A stretch of 64,000 nucleotides of DNA from Limnohabitans sp. Rim47 (GCF_001517545.1 NZ_FBYA01000007.1:1-64000), one strand, 5' to 3'; shown: positions 15,732 through 24,395, counted from the first letter of the stretch. Program-made: numbers and translations. Notes: generated by a model not told the origin, from the sequence alone.

Positions 15732-15760
15732 GCCGCCATTGAACCCCATTTCAATGCGGC
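15732..15760 (+). promoter_or_regulatory. Stem-loop in the pufA-pufL intergenic region
   Basis: GCCGCCATTGAA (15732-15743) pairs with TTCAATGCGGC (15750-15760), leaving one bulged C and a 6-base loop, with no T-run after it. In Rhodobacter an intercistronic hairpin here protects the pufBA segment from decay and raises LH1 over reaction-centre subunits. The same role is inferred. Confidence 0.75.
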
Positions 15761-15794
15761 GTCTGTTCACCCTTTGAGGCAGGAGGACCCCATC

Positions 15795-16631
15795 ATGGCC
15801 ATGCTGAGTTTTGAAAAAAAGTACCGTGTCCGCGGTGGCACCCTGCTGGGTGGCGACTTGTTCGATTTTTGGGTGGGTCCCTTTTATGTCGGGTTTTTTG
15901 GCGTCACCACCTTGTTTTTTGCGTTCCTGGGCACGGCCATGATCCTTTGGGGGGCCTCACAAGGCCCGACCTGGAACCTCTGGCAAATCAGCATCGCACC
16001 GCCTGATTTGTCTTACGGCTTGCGCTTTGCGCCCCTGATGGAAGGCGGTCTGTGGCAGCTCATCACGGTGTGCGCCATCGGCGCCTTTGGCTCCTGGATG
16101 ATGCGCGAGGTCGAAATCTGCCGCAAGCTGGGCATGGGCTACCACGTGCCCGTGGCTTTCGGCGTGGCCATCTCGGCTTACGTCACCTTGGTGGTGATTC
16201 GACCGGTGCTCATGGGCGCTTGGGGCCACGGCTTCCCCTACGGCATCTACAGTCACCTGGACTGGGTGTCCAACGTGGGCTATCAGTATCTGCACTTTCA
16301 CTACAACCCGGCGCACATGATCGCCGTGAGTTTCTTTTTCGCCAGCGTGTTCGCCTTGTCGCTGCACGGTGGCCTGATCCTCTCGTCCACCAACCCCGCA
16401 CCGGGCACGGTAGTCAAGACCCCTGAACACGAAGACACGTTCTTCCGCGACATCATCGGCTACTCCATCGGCACCCTAGGCATCCATCGCATGGGGTTGT
16501 TCTTGGCCTTGGCGGCGGTGCTTTTCAGTGCACTGTGCATCGTGCTCAGTGGCCCCTTCTGGAGCCGTGGCTGGCCCGAGTGGTGGAGCTGGTGGCTGAA
16601 CATGCCGATCTGGTCCCAGTGGCCCGTTTGA
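15795..16631 (+). CDS. pufL: Photosynthetic reaction centre L subunit
   Basis: This 278-residue, five-helix subunit binds bacteriochlorophylls, bacteriopheophytin and QA/QB-side iron ligands together with PufM. It opens with LSFEKKYRVRGGTLLGGDLFDFWVGP in part, the classic L start, and has the His-containing helices around NPAHM and DIIGYSIG. GCAGGAGGA precedes the ATG. The usual length is 275-282. Confidence 0.97.
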   Translation: MAMLSFEKKYRVRGGTLLGGDLFDFWVGPFYVGFFGVTTLFFAFLGTAMILWGASQGPTWNLWQISIAPPDLSYGLRFAPLMEGGLWQLITVCAIGAFGSWMMREVEICRKLGMGYHVPVAFGVAISAYVTLVVIRPVLMGAWGHGFPYGIYSHLDWVSNVGYQYLHFHYNPAHMIAVSFFFASVFALSLHGGLILSSTNPAPGTVVKTPEHEDTFFRDIIGYSIGTLGIHRMGLFLALAAVLFSALCIVLSGPFWSRGWPEWWSWWLNMPIWSQWPV

Positions 16632-16679
16632 GTCGGACTGCCCGCACTGTCCGAATCTGAAGAATTGAGGAGTACCACC

Positions 16680-17657
16680 ATGGCCGACTATCAAAACCTG
16701 TTCACCACGGTTCAAGCCGTGGGTCCGGTGCACCACGGTGTCCCCCTGGGACACGGCAACAGCCCGCGCACCGGGCAACCCCTGATCAACTACTGGGTGG
16801 GCAAGCTGGGCAATGCGCAGCTTGGCCCCATCTACCTGGGTGGACTCGGTCTGGCGTCGCTCATTTGCGGTTTGATTGCCTTCACCCTGATCGGCATGAA
16901 CATGCTGGCCTCGGTCAACTACGACCCGATCCAGTTTGTGCGCCAGCTGTTCTGGCTCTCGCTGGAGCCGCCACCGCCGAGCTACGGCCTGAGCATCCCG
17001 CCGCTCAACCAGGGAGGGTGGTTTCTCATCGTGGGCTTGTTCTTCACCGCTTCGGTGATGCTGTGGTGGGCACGCACCTACCGCCGTGCTGTGGCGCTGG
17101 GCATGGGTACGCACATTGCTTGGGCATTCGCTGCGGCCATCTGGCTGTTCCTGGTGCTGGGCTTGTTCCGCCCCATCCTGATGGGCTCTTGGGGTGAGGC
17201 GGTGCCCTACGGCATCTTCCCGCACCTGGACTGGACTGCGGCCTTTTCGCTGCGTTATGGCAACTTGTTCTACAACCCTTTCCACGCGCTGTCGATCGTG
17301 TTCCTGTATGGCTCGGCCCTGTTGTTTGCCATGCACGGTGCGACCATTTTGGCGGTGACCCGCTTCGGTGGTGAGCGCGAGATCGAGCAGATCACCGACC
17401 GGGGCACGGCCTCGGAACGCGCGGCCTTGTTTTGGCGCTGGACCATGGGTTTTAACGCCACCATGGAATCGATTCACCGCTGGGCTTGGTGGTTTGCTGT
17501 CCTGTGCCCCATCACGGGAGGCATCGGCATCTTGCTAACTGGCACTGTGGTGGACAACTGGTATCTGTGGGCCATCAAGCATGGTGTGGCACCGCCTTAC
17601 CCTGAAATCTTCCCGGCGATGGTGGACCCCGCGCTGAGCATTGGAGGCAAGCCATGA
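16680..17657 (+). CDS. pufM: Photosynthetic reaction centre M subunit
   Basis: This 325-residue five-helix subunit pairs with PufL. Family landmarks include YWVGKLGNAQLGPIYLG, the Pro-rich LSLEPPPPSYGLSIPP loop, and FYNPFHALSI, whose His belongs to the special-pair side. TTGAGGAGTACC precedes the ATG. The stop overlaps the pufC start by 4 bases. Confidence 0.97.
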   Translation: MADYQNLFTTVQAVGPVHHGVPLGHGNSPRTGQPLINYWVGKLGNAQLGPIYLGGLGLASLICGLIAFTLIGMNMLASVNYDPIQFVRQLFWLSLEPPPPSYGLSIPPLNQGGWFLIVGLFFTASVMLWWARTYRRAVALGMGTHIAWAFAAAIWLFLVLGLFRPILMGSWGEAVPYGIFPHLDWTAAFSLRYGNLFYNPFHALSIVFLYGSALLFAMHGATILAVTRFGGEREIEQITDRGTASERAALFWRWTMGFNATMESIHRWAWWFAVLCPITGGIGILLTGTVVDNWYLWAIKHGVAPPYPEIFPAMVDPALSIGGKP

Positions 17658-18745
17658 AAACCCACATGCTCATGCGCATGAACATGCACACGCAGACATT
17701 GACAACATCCCCCCGGGCAGGTCGCTTGCTCAGAGCCTTGGGCTTCGCGCTGCTGGGCCTGGTGCTGGCCGGTTGCGAGCGCCCCAGTCCCGAGACCGTG
17801 CAAAGTGGCTACCGGGGTACGGGCATGGTGCAGGTCTACAACGCCCGTTTGCTCGAAGTCAAAACCGAGAAGAACCAACCGCCGGTGGCTATTCCTTCAC
17901 CGGGCTCAGACGGCCCCAAGGCCGCGCAGGCCTACAAAAACGTGAAAGTTTTAGGCAACCTGAGCGTTGGCGAGTTCAACCGCCTGATGGTCTCGATGAC
18001 CAGTTGGGTGGCGCCTCAAGAAGGCTGCGCCTATTGCCACGCCTTGCCCAACTTTGAAGACGACAGCAAGTACACCAAGGTGGTAGCCCGGCGCATGATC
18101 GAGATGACGCAGCACATCAACTCGGACTGGCAACCTCATGTGGCTCAGACCGGGGTGACCTGCTACACCTGCCACCGCGGCGAGCCTGTGCCCAATGCGA
18201 TCTGGTTCAAGTCTGACCCGCAGCCCTATGGCGCTAATTTCATGGGTGACAAGGCCGGACAAAACGAACCTTCGCCCGTGGTCAACCTGTCCTCGCTGCC
18301 CAATGACCCGTTCACCCCTTTCTTGCTGGGCGACCAGAAGATCCGTGTGAACGGCCCCACGGCGCTGCCTTCCGGCAACAAGCAGTCGATCAAGCAGGCC
18401 GAGTGGACCTACGGGCTGATGACGCACATGTCCAATTCGCTGGGCGTCAACTGCACCTATTGCCACAACACGCAGTCCTTCCAAAACTGGGAAAACAGCC
18501 CGCCACAGCGCACGACCGCCTGGCACGGCATCCGCATGGCGCGTGACCTGAACCTGACCTACATGGAGTCTTTGACCGAAATCTTCCCCTCGCACCGTAA
18601 GGGGCCCACGGGCGATGTGGCCAAGCTCAACTGCGCGACCTGTCACCAAGGCGCCTACAAGCCACTCAATGGTGCACCCATGGCCAAAGACTTTCCCGAG
18701 TTGTTGAAGCCCGCTTTGGCTGCTGCCAAAGTCGCAGCCAAATAA
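17654..18745 (+). CDS. pufC: Reaction-centre tetrahaem cytochrome c subunit
   Basis: This 363-residue periplasmic subunit re-reduces the photo-oxidised special pair. It has a lipoprotein signal with LVLAGC (lipidated Cys41) and four haem motifs: CAYCH (125-129), CYTCH (170-174), CTYCH (267-271) and CATCH (327-331). All four are intact, so haem ligation needs the Ccm system encoded further right, and the HiPIP at 55895 is a plausible donor. Its start overlaps pufM. Confidence 0.97.
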   Translation: MKTHMLMRMNMHTQTLTTSPRAGRLLRALGFALLGLVLAGCERPSPETVQSGYRGTGMVQVYNARLLEVKTEKNQPPVAIPSPGSDGPKAAQAYKNVKVLGNLSVGEFNRLMVSMTSWVAPQEGCAYCHALPNFEDDSKYTKVVARRMIEMTQHINSDWQPHVAQTGVTCYTCHRGEPVPNAIWFKSDPQPYGANFMGDKAGQNEPSPVVNLSSLPNDPFTPFLLGDQKIRVNGPTALPSGNKQSIKQAEWTYGLMTHMSNSLGVNCTYCHNTQSFQNWENSPPQRTTAWHGIRMARDLNLTYMESLTEIFPSHRKGPTGDVAKLNCATCHQGAYKPLNGAPMAKDFPELLKPALAAAKVAAK

Positions 18746-18786
18746 CCGCTCGGCTTGCTCGCAGCCACTTTGCCGCACAGCCTGTC

Positions 18787-19620
18787 ATGGAAGCCAACAC
18801 CACTCTTCATGACCCGCTGTCTGGCGTGGTGGTGGTCTTGTTGACTGACTTTTTGCGTCAGCATCAGGGTTGGGGCTGGTTGCGGCTGGTGGCGGGTGCC
18901 ACGCACTACAAAGATGTACCTGGCTTGACCATGGTCAAGGTCATGGGCAGTGGCCATGGCGGGGGCTTTAGCCTCCGGCCCAGTGCCACTCACCAAGGCT
19001 TGATTTGCACCTTCAGTCACGTCGATCTGGCGCTCCAATTCCTCGACAGCCCGGCCGTGCAGGCCTACCGCAGCCGTGCCCGCGAGTGCTGGACCGGTGT
19101 GCTGGCCGTGCAATCGGCCAGAGGCCATTGGGACAAACAAGCCTGGCAAGCCAGCAGCGCGCAGGCACTGGGCGAGCAGACCCGCTTGAACGACCCTGCA
19201 CCCTTTGCCGTGCTGACCCGCGCCTCCATCGTGCCCACCAAGGCCATGGCATTTTGGCGATACGCCCCGGCCGCACAAGCCGATTTGGGCCAAGCCCCCG
19301 GCTGCCTGCTGGCCATGGGTCTGGGTGAGGTGCCTTTGGTTCGGCAATGCACGTTTAGCCTGTGGGAGGACACCGCCGCGATGCTGCAGTACGCTCACCA
19401 GGGACCACACCAAGCGGCCAGCGCTGCGGCCTACAAGCACCAGTTTTTTTCTGAGTCGCTCTTTGTGCGCATGCAGGTGTTGCAGATGACTGGCGTCTGG
19501 CAAGGCCGGACCTTCCAGCTGCCCGTGGTTCCAAGGCCGGGCCAAGCGCCGACGGCACAGCCTGTCTTGCAAGACGAGTTCGCACGGGATGTGCCCACGC
19601 TGGAGCACAGCCATGTCTGA
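18787..19620 (+). CDS. crtA: Spheroidene monooxygenase
   Basis: This 277-residue enzyme introduces the keto group converting spheroidene to spheroidenone with O2, giving red carotenoids under air. The sequence carries the CrtA pattern (GWGWLRLV, FSLWEDTAAMLQYAH near residue 195, YKHQFFSESLF near 220). It starts the crtADC run and overlaps crtD by 8 bases. Confidence 0.9.
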   Translation: MEANTTLHDPLSGVVVVLLTDFLRQHQGWGWLRLVAGATHYKDVPGLTMVKVMGSGHGGGFSLRPSATHQGLICTFSHVDLALQFLDSPAVQAYRSRARECWTGVLAVQSARGHWDKQAWQASSAQALGEQTRLNDPAPFAVLTRASIVPTKAMAFWRYAPAAQADLGQAPGCLLAMGLGEVPLVRQCTFSLWEDTAAMLQYAHQGPHQAASAAAYKHQFFSESLFVRMQVLQMTGVWQGRTFQLPVVPRPGQAPTAQPVLQDEFARDVPTLEHSHV

Positions 19621-21145
19621 GCACCGGGTTGTCATCGTGGGGGCAGGCATGGGCGGCTTGTGCAGCGCCATCTTGCTGGCCCACCAGGGGCTGGATGTCA
19701 CTGTGGTCGAGGCCTCGGAGGCACCCGGCGGCAAGGTGCACAGCCGCGAGGTGAATGGCGCTCACATCGACAGCGGTCCGACTGTGTTCACCATGCGCTG
19801 GGTGTTCGACGCCTTGCTGCGCAGCGTGGGCACCAGCGTTGACGCCGAGATGCGCATCGCGCCGCTGCAGGTGTTGGCACGCCACTTCTGGCCCGATGGC
19901 AGCCAACTCGATTTGTCGGCCGATGCGCGCGAAAGCGAAGCGGCCATTGCCGCTTGGTCGGGGGGTGACGAAGCCCGGCGCTTTCGGGATTTTTGTCAAA
20001 CCACGCGCCAGCTGTATGCCACGCTCGAAGGCCCGATGATCCGCGCTCAGCGCCCCAGCATGGGCCGCTTCATGGGCGACTTGGGGCTGAAAGGTTTGGG
20101 TGTGTTGGCCCAACTCGGCCCCATGCGCAGCCTGTGGCAGCAGCTGGGCCACCAATTCACCGACCTGCGTTTGCGCCAGCTCTTTGCCCGCTATGCCACC
20201 TACTGCGGCTCATCGCCGTGGCAGTCGCCCGCCACGCTCATGTTGATCGCTCAGGTCGAGATGGACGGGGTCTGGTCGGTCGAAGGCGGCATGGTCGGCA
20301 TGGCCCAGGCGCTGGCCCGTGTGGCCCGTCGCCGTGGGGCCGTGTTCCGTTTCCAAAGCACTTGTCAGCGCATCGAGCAGCGCCAGGGGCGGGTGTGCGG
20401 TGTGCACCTAGAGTCGGGCGAGTTCTTGCCCGCTGACCGCATCATTTTCAATGGCGATGCCGCTGCTTTGCGAGCTGGTTTGCTGGGCAAGGATGTGCGT
20501 CGCGCTGTGCCGCAGGCCGCGCCGCCGCGCTCGCTGTCGGCGCTGACTTGGTCCATGCACACCCCCACCGAGGGTGTGGCGCTGGACCGGCACAACGTGT
20601 TTTTTCAAAGCACCTACGCCAGCGAGTTCGAAGACATCTTCGAGCACCAGCGGCTGCCACAGCAACCGACGGTGTATGTCTGCGCGCAAGACCGGCCTGC
20701 ACCGCTTGCGTCAGGCCAGGCCGAGCGCCTTTTTTGTTTGGTCAACGCACCCGCCTGCGGTGATGGCAACGCACTCACCAAGGAGGCTTTAGAACAATGC
20801 CAAACGCACACCTTTCAGCACCTGCGCCAACTGGGTCTGCACCTGCAACCCACAACGGCCAACAGCTTGCGCACGACGCCACAGGATTTCCATCGGCGCT
20901 TTCCGGCCAGCGGCGGAGCGCTCTACGGGATGGCGACGCACGGCTGGACGAGCATCTTCAAAAGACCTGGCTCCACCACACCCCTGCAGGGCCTGTATCT
21001 GGCGGGAGGGAGCGTGCACCCGGGGCCGGGCGTGCCGATGGCGGCGCTGTCCGGGCAGCGGGCGGCCGAGGCGCTGATGGCGGGCCTCGCTTCGACCAGT
21101 GGGTTCCAAACGGGGGCTACCTTTGGTGGTATGTCGACGCCATGA
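19613..21145 (+). CDS. crtD: Methoxyneurosporene/hydroxyneurosporene desaturase
   Basis: This 510-residue CrtI-type FAD oxidoreductase has the N-terminal dinucleotide motif VVIVGAGMGGLCSAILLA and the C-terminal signature GLYLAGGSVHPGPGVPMAALSGQRAAEAL. CrtD introduces the 3,4 double bond in acyclic xanthophyll synthesis. The ATG at 19613 is chosen because the FAD motif starts five residues in. The paralogue at 26054-27649 carries the CrtI features, so this one is assigned as CrtD. Its 3' end overlaps the crtC frame. Confidence 0.92.
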   Translation: MSEHRVVIVGAGMGGLCSAILLAHQGLDVTVVEASEAPGGKVHSREVNGAHIDSGPTVFTMRWVFDALLRSVGTSVDAEMRIAPLQVLARHFWPDGSQLDLSADARESEAAIAAWSGGDEARRFRDFCQTTRQLYATLEGPMIRAQRPSMGRFMGDLGLKGLGVLAQLGPMRSLWQQLGHQFTDLRLRQLFARYATYCGSSPWQSPATLMLIAQVEMDGVWSVEGGMVGMAQALARVARRRGAVFRFQSTCQRIEQRQGRVCGVHLESGEFLPADRIIFNGDAAALRAGLLGKDVRRAVPQAAPPRSLSALTWSMHTPTEGVALDRHNVFFQSTYASEFEDIFEHQRLPQQPTVYVCAQDRPAPLASGQAERLFCLVNAPACGDGNALTKEALEQCQTHTFQHLRQLGLHLQPTTANSLRTTPQDFHRRFPASGGALYGMATHGWTSIFKRPGSTTPLQGLYLAGGSVHPGPGVPMAALSGQRAAEALMAGLASTSGFQTGATFGGMSTP

Positions 21146-22005
21146 GTGACGACTGCCAACACGGCATCACACTCATTGCTTTTGTGGGCAGTGTGTTTTC
21201 GCCTTACTACGCTTGGGCGCAGCGCAGCGGCAGCGCCGACCCAGACAACTATTGCGCTCTGAACGTGGCTATTTACAGCAAAGGCCAGGGCCGTTGGGCC
21301 ATGACGGAGCGCGGCCAGCGCCACTGCCAGCGCAGCGAAAGCCAGTTCACGATTGGTCCGAGCCAGCTGAGCTGGGACGGTGACTGCCTGAGCATTGACA
21401 TCGACGAAGTGTGCGTGCCGTTGCCACGCCGTGTGCGCGGCCGCATCAAACTCTGGCCGCAGCAGCTTTTTGGCTATTCCACGCCCTTGGACGCCGCAGG
21501 CCGCCATCGTTGGGGGCCATTGGCTCCAGCCTCGCGCATCGAGGTCGACCTGAACGCCCCCGATTTGAAATGGCAAGGCCATGCCTACCTCGACTCCAAC
21601 GAAGGCGACGAGCCGGTGGATCGCGGCTTTCATAACTGGGATTGGTCGCGTGCCCGCACGCGAGACGGCAGCACCGTGGTGTTTTATGACATGCAGGCAC
21701 CCGCTACCGAAGACCGTGTGCTGTCGCTGCGCTTCACACCCAGAGGCACGGTGGAGCCCATCGCCACACCCCCGGTGCAGCGCCTGCCCAAGACGGCTTG
21801 GCGCATCGATCGCCGCATGCGCAGCACGCAAGCTGTGCGGGTGCACGAACAACTCGAAGACACGCCTTTTTACCAGCGTGCCTTGCTGCAATTTGACTAC
21901 GCCGGTGAGTCCTTGCTCGCCTTCCACGAAACCCTGTCGGTGCCGCGTTTGGTGTCACCGGTGGTTCAAGCCATGCTGCCCTGGCGCATGCCAAGGCGGG
22001 CTTGA
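20797..22005 (+). CDS. crtC: Carotenoid 1,2-hydratase (hydroxyneurosporene synthase)
   Basis: CrtC adds water across the terminal double bond of neurosporene or lycopene. Family signatures run from FDQWVPNGGYLWWYVDAMSDD through IAFVGSVFSPYYAWAQR to the end. The start is uncertain. The only ATG covering the conserved GGYLWWYVDA part is at 20797, giving 402 residues and a 349-base overlap with crtD. The next ATG, at 21142, gives 287 residues, close to the short Rhodobacter proteins. The 115-residue extension is Ala/Gly/Arg-rich and may be partly a shadow frame. Confidence 0.9.
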   Translation: MPNAHLSAPAPTGSAPATHNGQQLAHDATGFPSALSGQRRSALRDGDARLDEHLQKTWLHHTPAGPVSGGRERAPGAGRADGGAVRAAGGRGADGGPRFDQWVPNGGYLWWYVDAMSDDCQHGITLIAFVGSVFSPYYAWAQRSGSADPDNYCALNVAIYSKGQGRWAMTERGQRHCQRSESQFTIGPSQLSWDGDCLSIDIDEVCVPLPRRVRGRIKLWPQQLFGYSTPLDAAGRHRWGPLAPASRIEVDLNAPDLKWQGHAYLDSNEGDEPVDRGFHNWDWSRARTRDGSTVVFYDMQAPATEDRVLSLRFTPRGTVEPIATPPVQRLPKTAWRIDRRMRSTQAVRVHEQLEDTPFYQRALLQFDYAGESLLAFHETLSVPRLVSPVVQAMLPWRMPRRA

Positions 22006-22109
22006 GATGAACACCCTTGAAGCGGCTTTCAAGGCAACCCCATTCTTGGCCATGGTGGCCATGAATAGCCCTCGTGCGGGCCGTGCACGTCTTCTGCAAG
22101 GAGAAAACT

Positions 22110-22262
22110 ATGTCTAACTCAGACAAAGTCTGGCCAACGGGACTGACCGAGGCCGAATCGGAAGAGATTCACCGCAATCTCATCCAGGGCACGCAGATTT
22201 TCGGCATGATTGCCGCATTTGCCCATCTGCTGGCCTACATCTATTCACCCTGGCTCAAGTAA
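22110..22262 (+). CDS. pucB: LH2 antenna beta chain
   Basis: This 50-residue polypeptide has the LH2 beta pattern KVWPTGLTEAESEEIH with the conserved N-terminal His21, one transmembrane helix with the ligand His39 (AAFAHLLAY), and the terminal YSPWL. CAAGGAGAAAA precedes the ATG. It is placed after crtC; no PpsR box or separate terminator lies in the 104-base gap. Confidence 0.95.
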   Translation: MSNSDKVWPTGLTEAESEEIHRNLIQGTQIFGMIAAFAHLLAYIYSPWLK

Positions 22263-22274
22263 AGGAGACACAAC

Positions 22275-22472
22275 ATGATCTACTCGAAAATGTGGTGTGT
22301 GGTCAAACCTTCGGTGGGCATTCCGGTGTTCATAGCGGCTGTGGCGATTTCGTCCTTCAGCGTGCACCTGGCTTTGACCATGAACACGACCTGGGTGAAA
22401 AGCTTCCTCAACGGCGGCGCCAAAGTGGTGGCGGTAGCGCCTGCTGCGGTGGATGCCACGGTGAAGAAGTAA
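22275..22472 (+). CDS. pucA: LH2 antenna alpha chain with Phe44-Leu45
   Basis: This 65-residue LH2 alpha polypeptide aligns without gaps to the Rhodoblastus acidophilus chain as I remember it: Trp7, Pro12, Gly15, Pro17, His31 (ligand) and Trp40 coincide. Positions 44 and 45 are Phe and Leu, where B800-850 complexes have Tyr and Trp/Tyr. The Phe-Leu pair is that of the B800-820 (LH3) form. AAAGGAGACA precedes the ATG. A strong hairpin follows the stop. Confidence 0.95.
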   Translation: MIYSKMWCVVKPSVGIPVFIAAVAISSFSVHLALTMNTTWVKSFLNGGAKVVAVAPAAVDATVKK

Positions 22473-22489
22473 GGGGTGCAAGCCCGAAC

Positions 22490-22516
22490 GGCCAGACGCG
22501 CAAGCGTCTGGCCTTT
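22490..22516 (+). terminator. Stem-loop after pucBA
   Basis: GGCCAGACGC and GCGTCTGGCC form a perfect 10-base-pair stem around GCAA, followed by only three T. It may be a terminator or a 3' stabiliser of the pucBA message, and the next gene starts six bases after it. Confidence 0.7.
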
Positions 22517-22521
22517 CCCTT

Positions 22522-23913
22522 ATGACCAAAACAAAATCATCATCAGCCCTTGCCCATGTGCTGGCCAGCCTGGGTCCACGCTTTTTGCCTTTTGCCGACG
22601 CCGCCAGCGATGATTTGCCGCTGTCCCGTCTGCTGCGCTTGTCGCTGTTTCAAATTTCTGTCGGCATGGCCATGGTCATGCTTGTGGGCACCCTCAACCG
22701 CGTGATGATTGTGGAGCTGCAAGTGCCCGTCACGCTGGTGTCGCTCATGGTGGCCTTGCCTTTGCTCGTTGCACCGCTGCGGGCGCTGATTGGGTTCCGC
22801 TCGGACAACCACCGCTCGCAACTGGGCTGGCGGCGCGTTCCCTACATCTGGATGGGCAGCTTGCTTCAGTTCGGTGGTTTTTCCATCATGCCCTTTGCTT
22901 TGCTGGTGCTCAGTGGTGCCGGACAGGCCAGCCAGGCCCCAGCCTGGGTGGGCTTGCTTGGCGCGGCGGGTGCTTTTGTGCTGGTGGGCCTGGGCATGCA
23001 CACGGTGCAAACCGCAGGTTTGGCGCTGGCCACCGACCTGGCCCCGCCCGAGCGCCAGCCTCAGGTGGTGGGTCTCATGTATGTGATGCAACTGGTGGGC
23101 ATGATCGGTAGCGCCTTGATGCTGGGCCATTTACTGCGCGACTACAGTCCCGGTCAGCTGATCCGCGTGGTGCAAGCGGTGGCGGTGATGACGCTGGTAC
23201 TCAATGTGATCGCCCTGTGGAAGCAAGAGCCCCGCAGTCGACTTCGCAAACCCGGCACGCCCCCGGACCACACCTTTGGCGAGGCCTGGCAGTTGTTTTG
23301 CGAAGGCCCCAACAGCGTGCGCCGTTTGCTGGCGGTGGGGTTGGGCACCATGGCCTTCACCATGGAAGATGTGTTGCTGGAGCCTTATGGGGGCGAGATT
23401 TTGGGGCTGAGCGTCTCCACCACCACCTTGCTCACGGCCACGTTGGCTTTCGGTGGCCTGATTGGTTTTGCCTGGGCCTCACGCGTGCTCAGTCGGGGGG
23501 CAGACGCTTACCGCATGGCCAGTTGGGGTGCCTGGGTGGGTGTGCCTGCGTTTGTGGCGGTGATCGCCTCGGCCCCCCTGGATTCACCCTTGCTGTTTGG
23601 CCTGGGGATTTTCCTGATCGGCTTGGGTGGCGGCTTGTTTGCTCACGGCACGCTCACGGCCGCCATGCAATTGGCCCCGCCTGAATACATTGGCCTTGCC
23701 ATGGGGGCATGGGGCGCGGTGCAGGCCACTGCCGCCGGTGTGGGCATGGCCGCAGGCGGCCTGCTGCGCGACGGCGTGGCGCTCCTGGGCAGTTCCGTCA
23801 TGGGTTACTCAGCGGTTTACGGCTTCGAAATCGTGTTGTTGGTGCTCACTCTGTGGGCCCTCGCGCCGATGATGAAGCCTTGGCGTTCGCTTGCCTCGGC
23901 ACCCGTCTCTTAA
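22522..23913 (+). CDS. pucC: PucC-type BCH/PUC major facilitator protein
   Basis: This 463-residue protein has about 12 transmembrane helices. It belongs to the BCH/PUC family: LPFADAASDDLPLSRLLRLSLFQISVGM, then VGTLNRVMIVEL and GFRSDNHRSQLGWRRVPYIWMG. Members are needed for LH1 or LH2 assembly, possibly by delivering bacteriochlorophyll. It directly follows pucBA, so PucC (LH2 assembly) is the likely role. Two further members are at 31486 and 45496. Confidence 0.92.
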   Translation: MTKTKSSSALAHVLASLGPRFLPFADAASDDLPLSRLLRLSLFQISVGMAMVMLVGTLNRVMIVELQVPVTLVSLMVALPLLVAPLRALIGFRSDNHRSQLGWRRVPYIWMGSLLQFGGFSIMPFALLVLSGAGQASQAPAWVGLLGAAGAFVLVGLGMHTVQTAGLALATDLAPPERQPQVVGLMYVMQLVGMIGSALMLGHLLRDYSPGQLIRVVQAVAVMTLVLNVIALWKQEPRSRLRKPGTPPDHTFGEAWQLFCEGPNSVRRLLAVGLGTMAFTMEDVLLEPYGGEILGLSVSTTTLLTATLAFGGLIGFAWASRVLSRGADAYRMASWGAWVGVPAFVAVIASAPLDSPLLFGLGIFLIGLGGGLFAHGTLTAAMQLAPPEYIGLAMGAWGAVQATAAGVGMAAGGLLRDGVALLGSSVMGYSAVYGFEIVLLVLTLWALAPMMKPWRSLASAPVS

Positions 23914-23983
23914 CCATAATGCACAGCCACCCGCTTGCCATTTTTGTGATGCCTTTCATCTTTCATCAACCCAAGGAAAAGCC

Positions 23984-24115
23984 ATGGAAATCAAACACAT
24001 CCTCATCATCATGTTCGTGGTTTTCTGCCTGTTCATGCTGGCCAACTGGTTCAACCGACCCAAACCCACATTTCGCAAATCGTCGGACAAACCCACGCAG
24101 AAGCCTGCAGACTAA
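23984..24115 (+). CDS. Small one-helix membrane protein (43 aa)
   Basis: The ATG at 23984, preceded by CAAGGAAAAG, opens a 43-residue frame: MEIKHI, then a hydrophobic helix (LIIMFVVFCLFMLANWF, about 7-23) and a basic, Pro-rich tail. It lacks antenna signatures. Being in line behind pucC suggests an assembly or antenna-accessory role, but none is demonstrated. Confidence 0.65.
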   Translation: MEIKHILIIMFVVFCLFMLANWFNRPKPTFRKSSDKPTQKPAD

Positions 24116-24205
24116 AGGTCGGGGTCATTGGGGCTTGAACACTCCTGCGCACGCTGCTGTTTTCAGCGGCCATGCAGGCCATTTTTTTCAAACAGTTTTG
24201 CCATC

Positions 24206-24334
24206 ATGAACAAATTATCCATGTCTCAAATTCGTCAAAAATCGGGACGTTATTACGCCGTGGGCATCGCGGTGTTTTCGGCGTTTTTTGTGGTGGTTGC
24301 CGTGATCGCCCAGTTGATCGCCAGCAACAGCTGA
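24206..24334 (+). CDS. Small one-helix membrane protein (42 aa)
   Basis: The 42-residue frame has a basic N-terminus (QIRQKSGRYY) followed by a helix (AVGIAVFSAFFVVVAVIAQLIA) that ends almost at the C-terminus. An internal ATG at 24221 is an alternative start. There is no strong ribosome site. It is the last plus-strand frame before the convergent BLUF gene. Function unknown. Confidence 0.5.
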   Translation: MNKLSMSQIRQKSGRYYAVGIAVFSAFFVVVAVIAQLIASNS

Positions 24335-24395
24335 AACGCCATCTGCGGCCACAGCGCGGTTGCGCTTGGCCCTGCGGCGAAAACGCCAAGACAGC

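Noticed and set aside
22007..22117. 36-codon leader ORF before pucB
   Set aside because: It overlaps the pucB start, has no ribosome site and no conserved features; probably chance.
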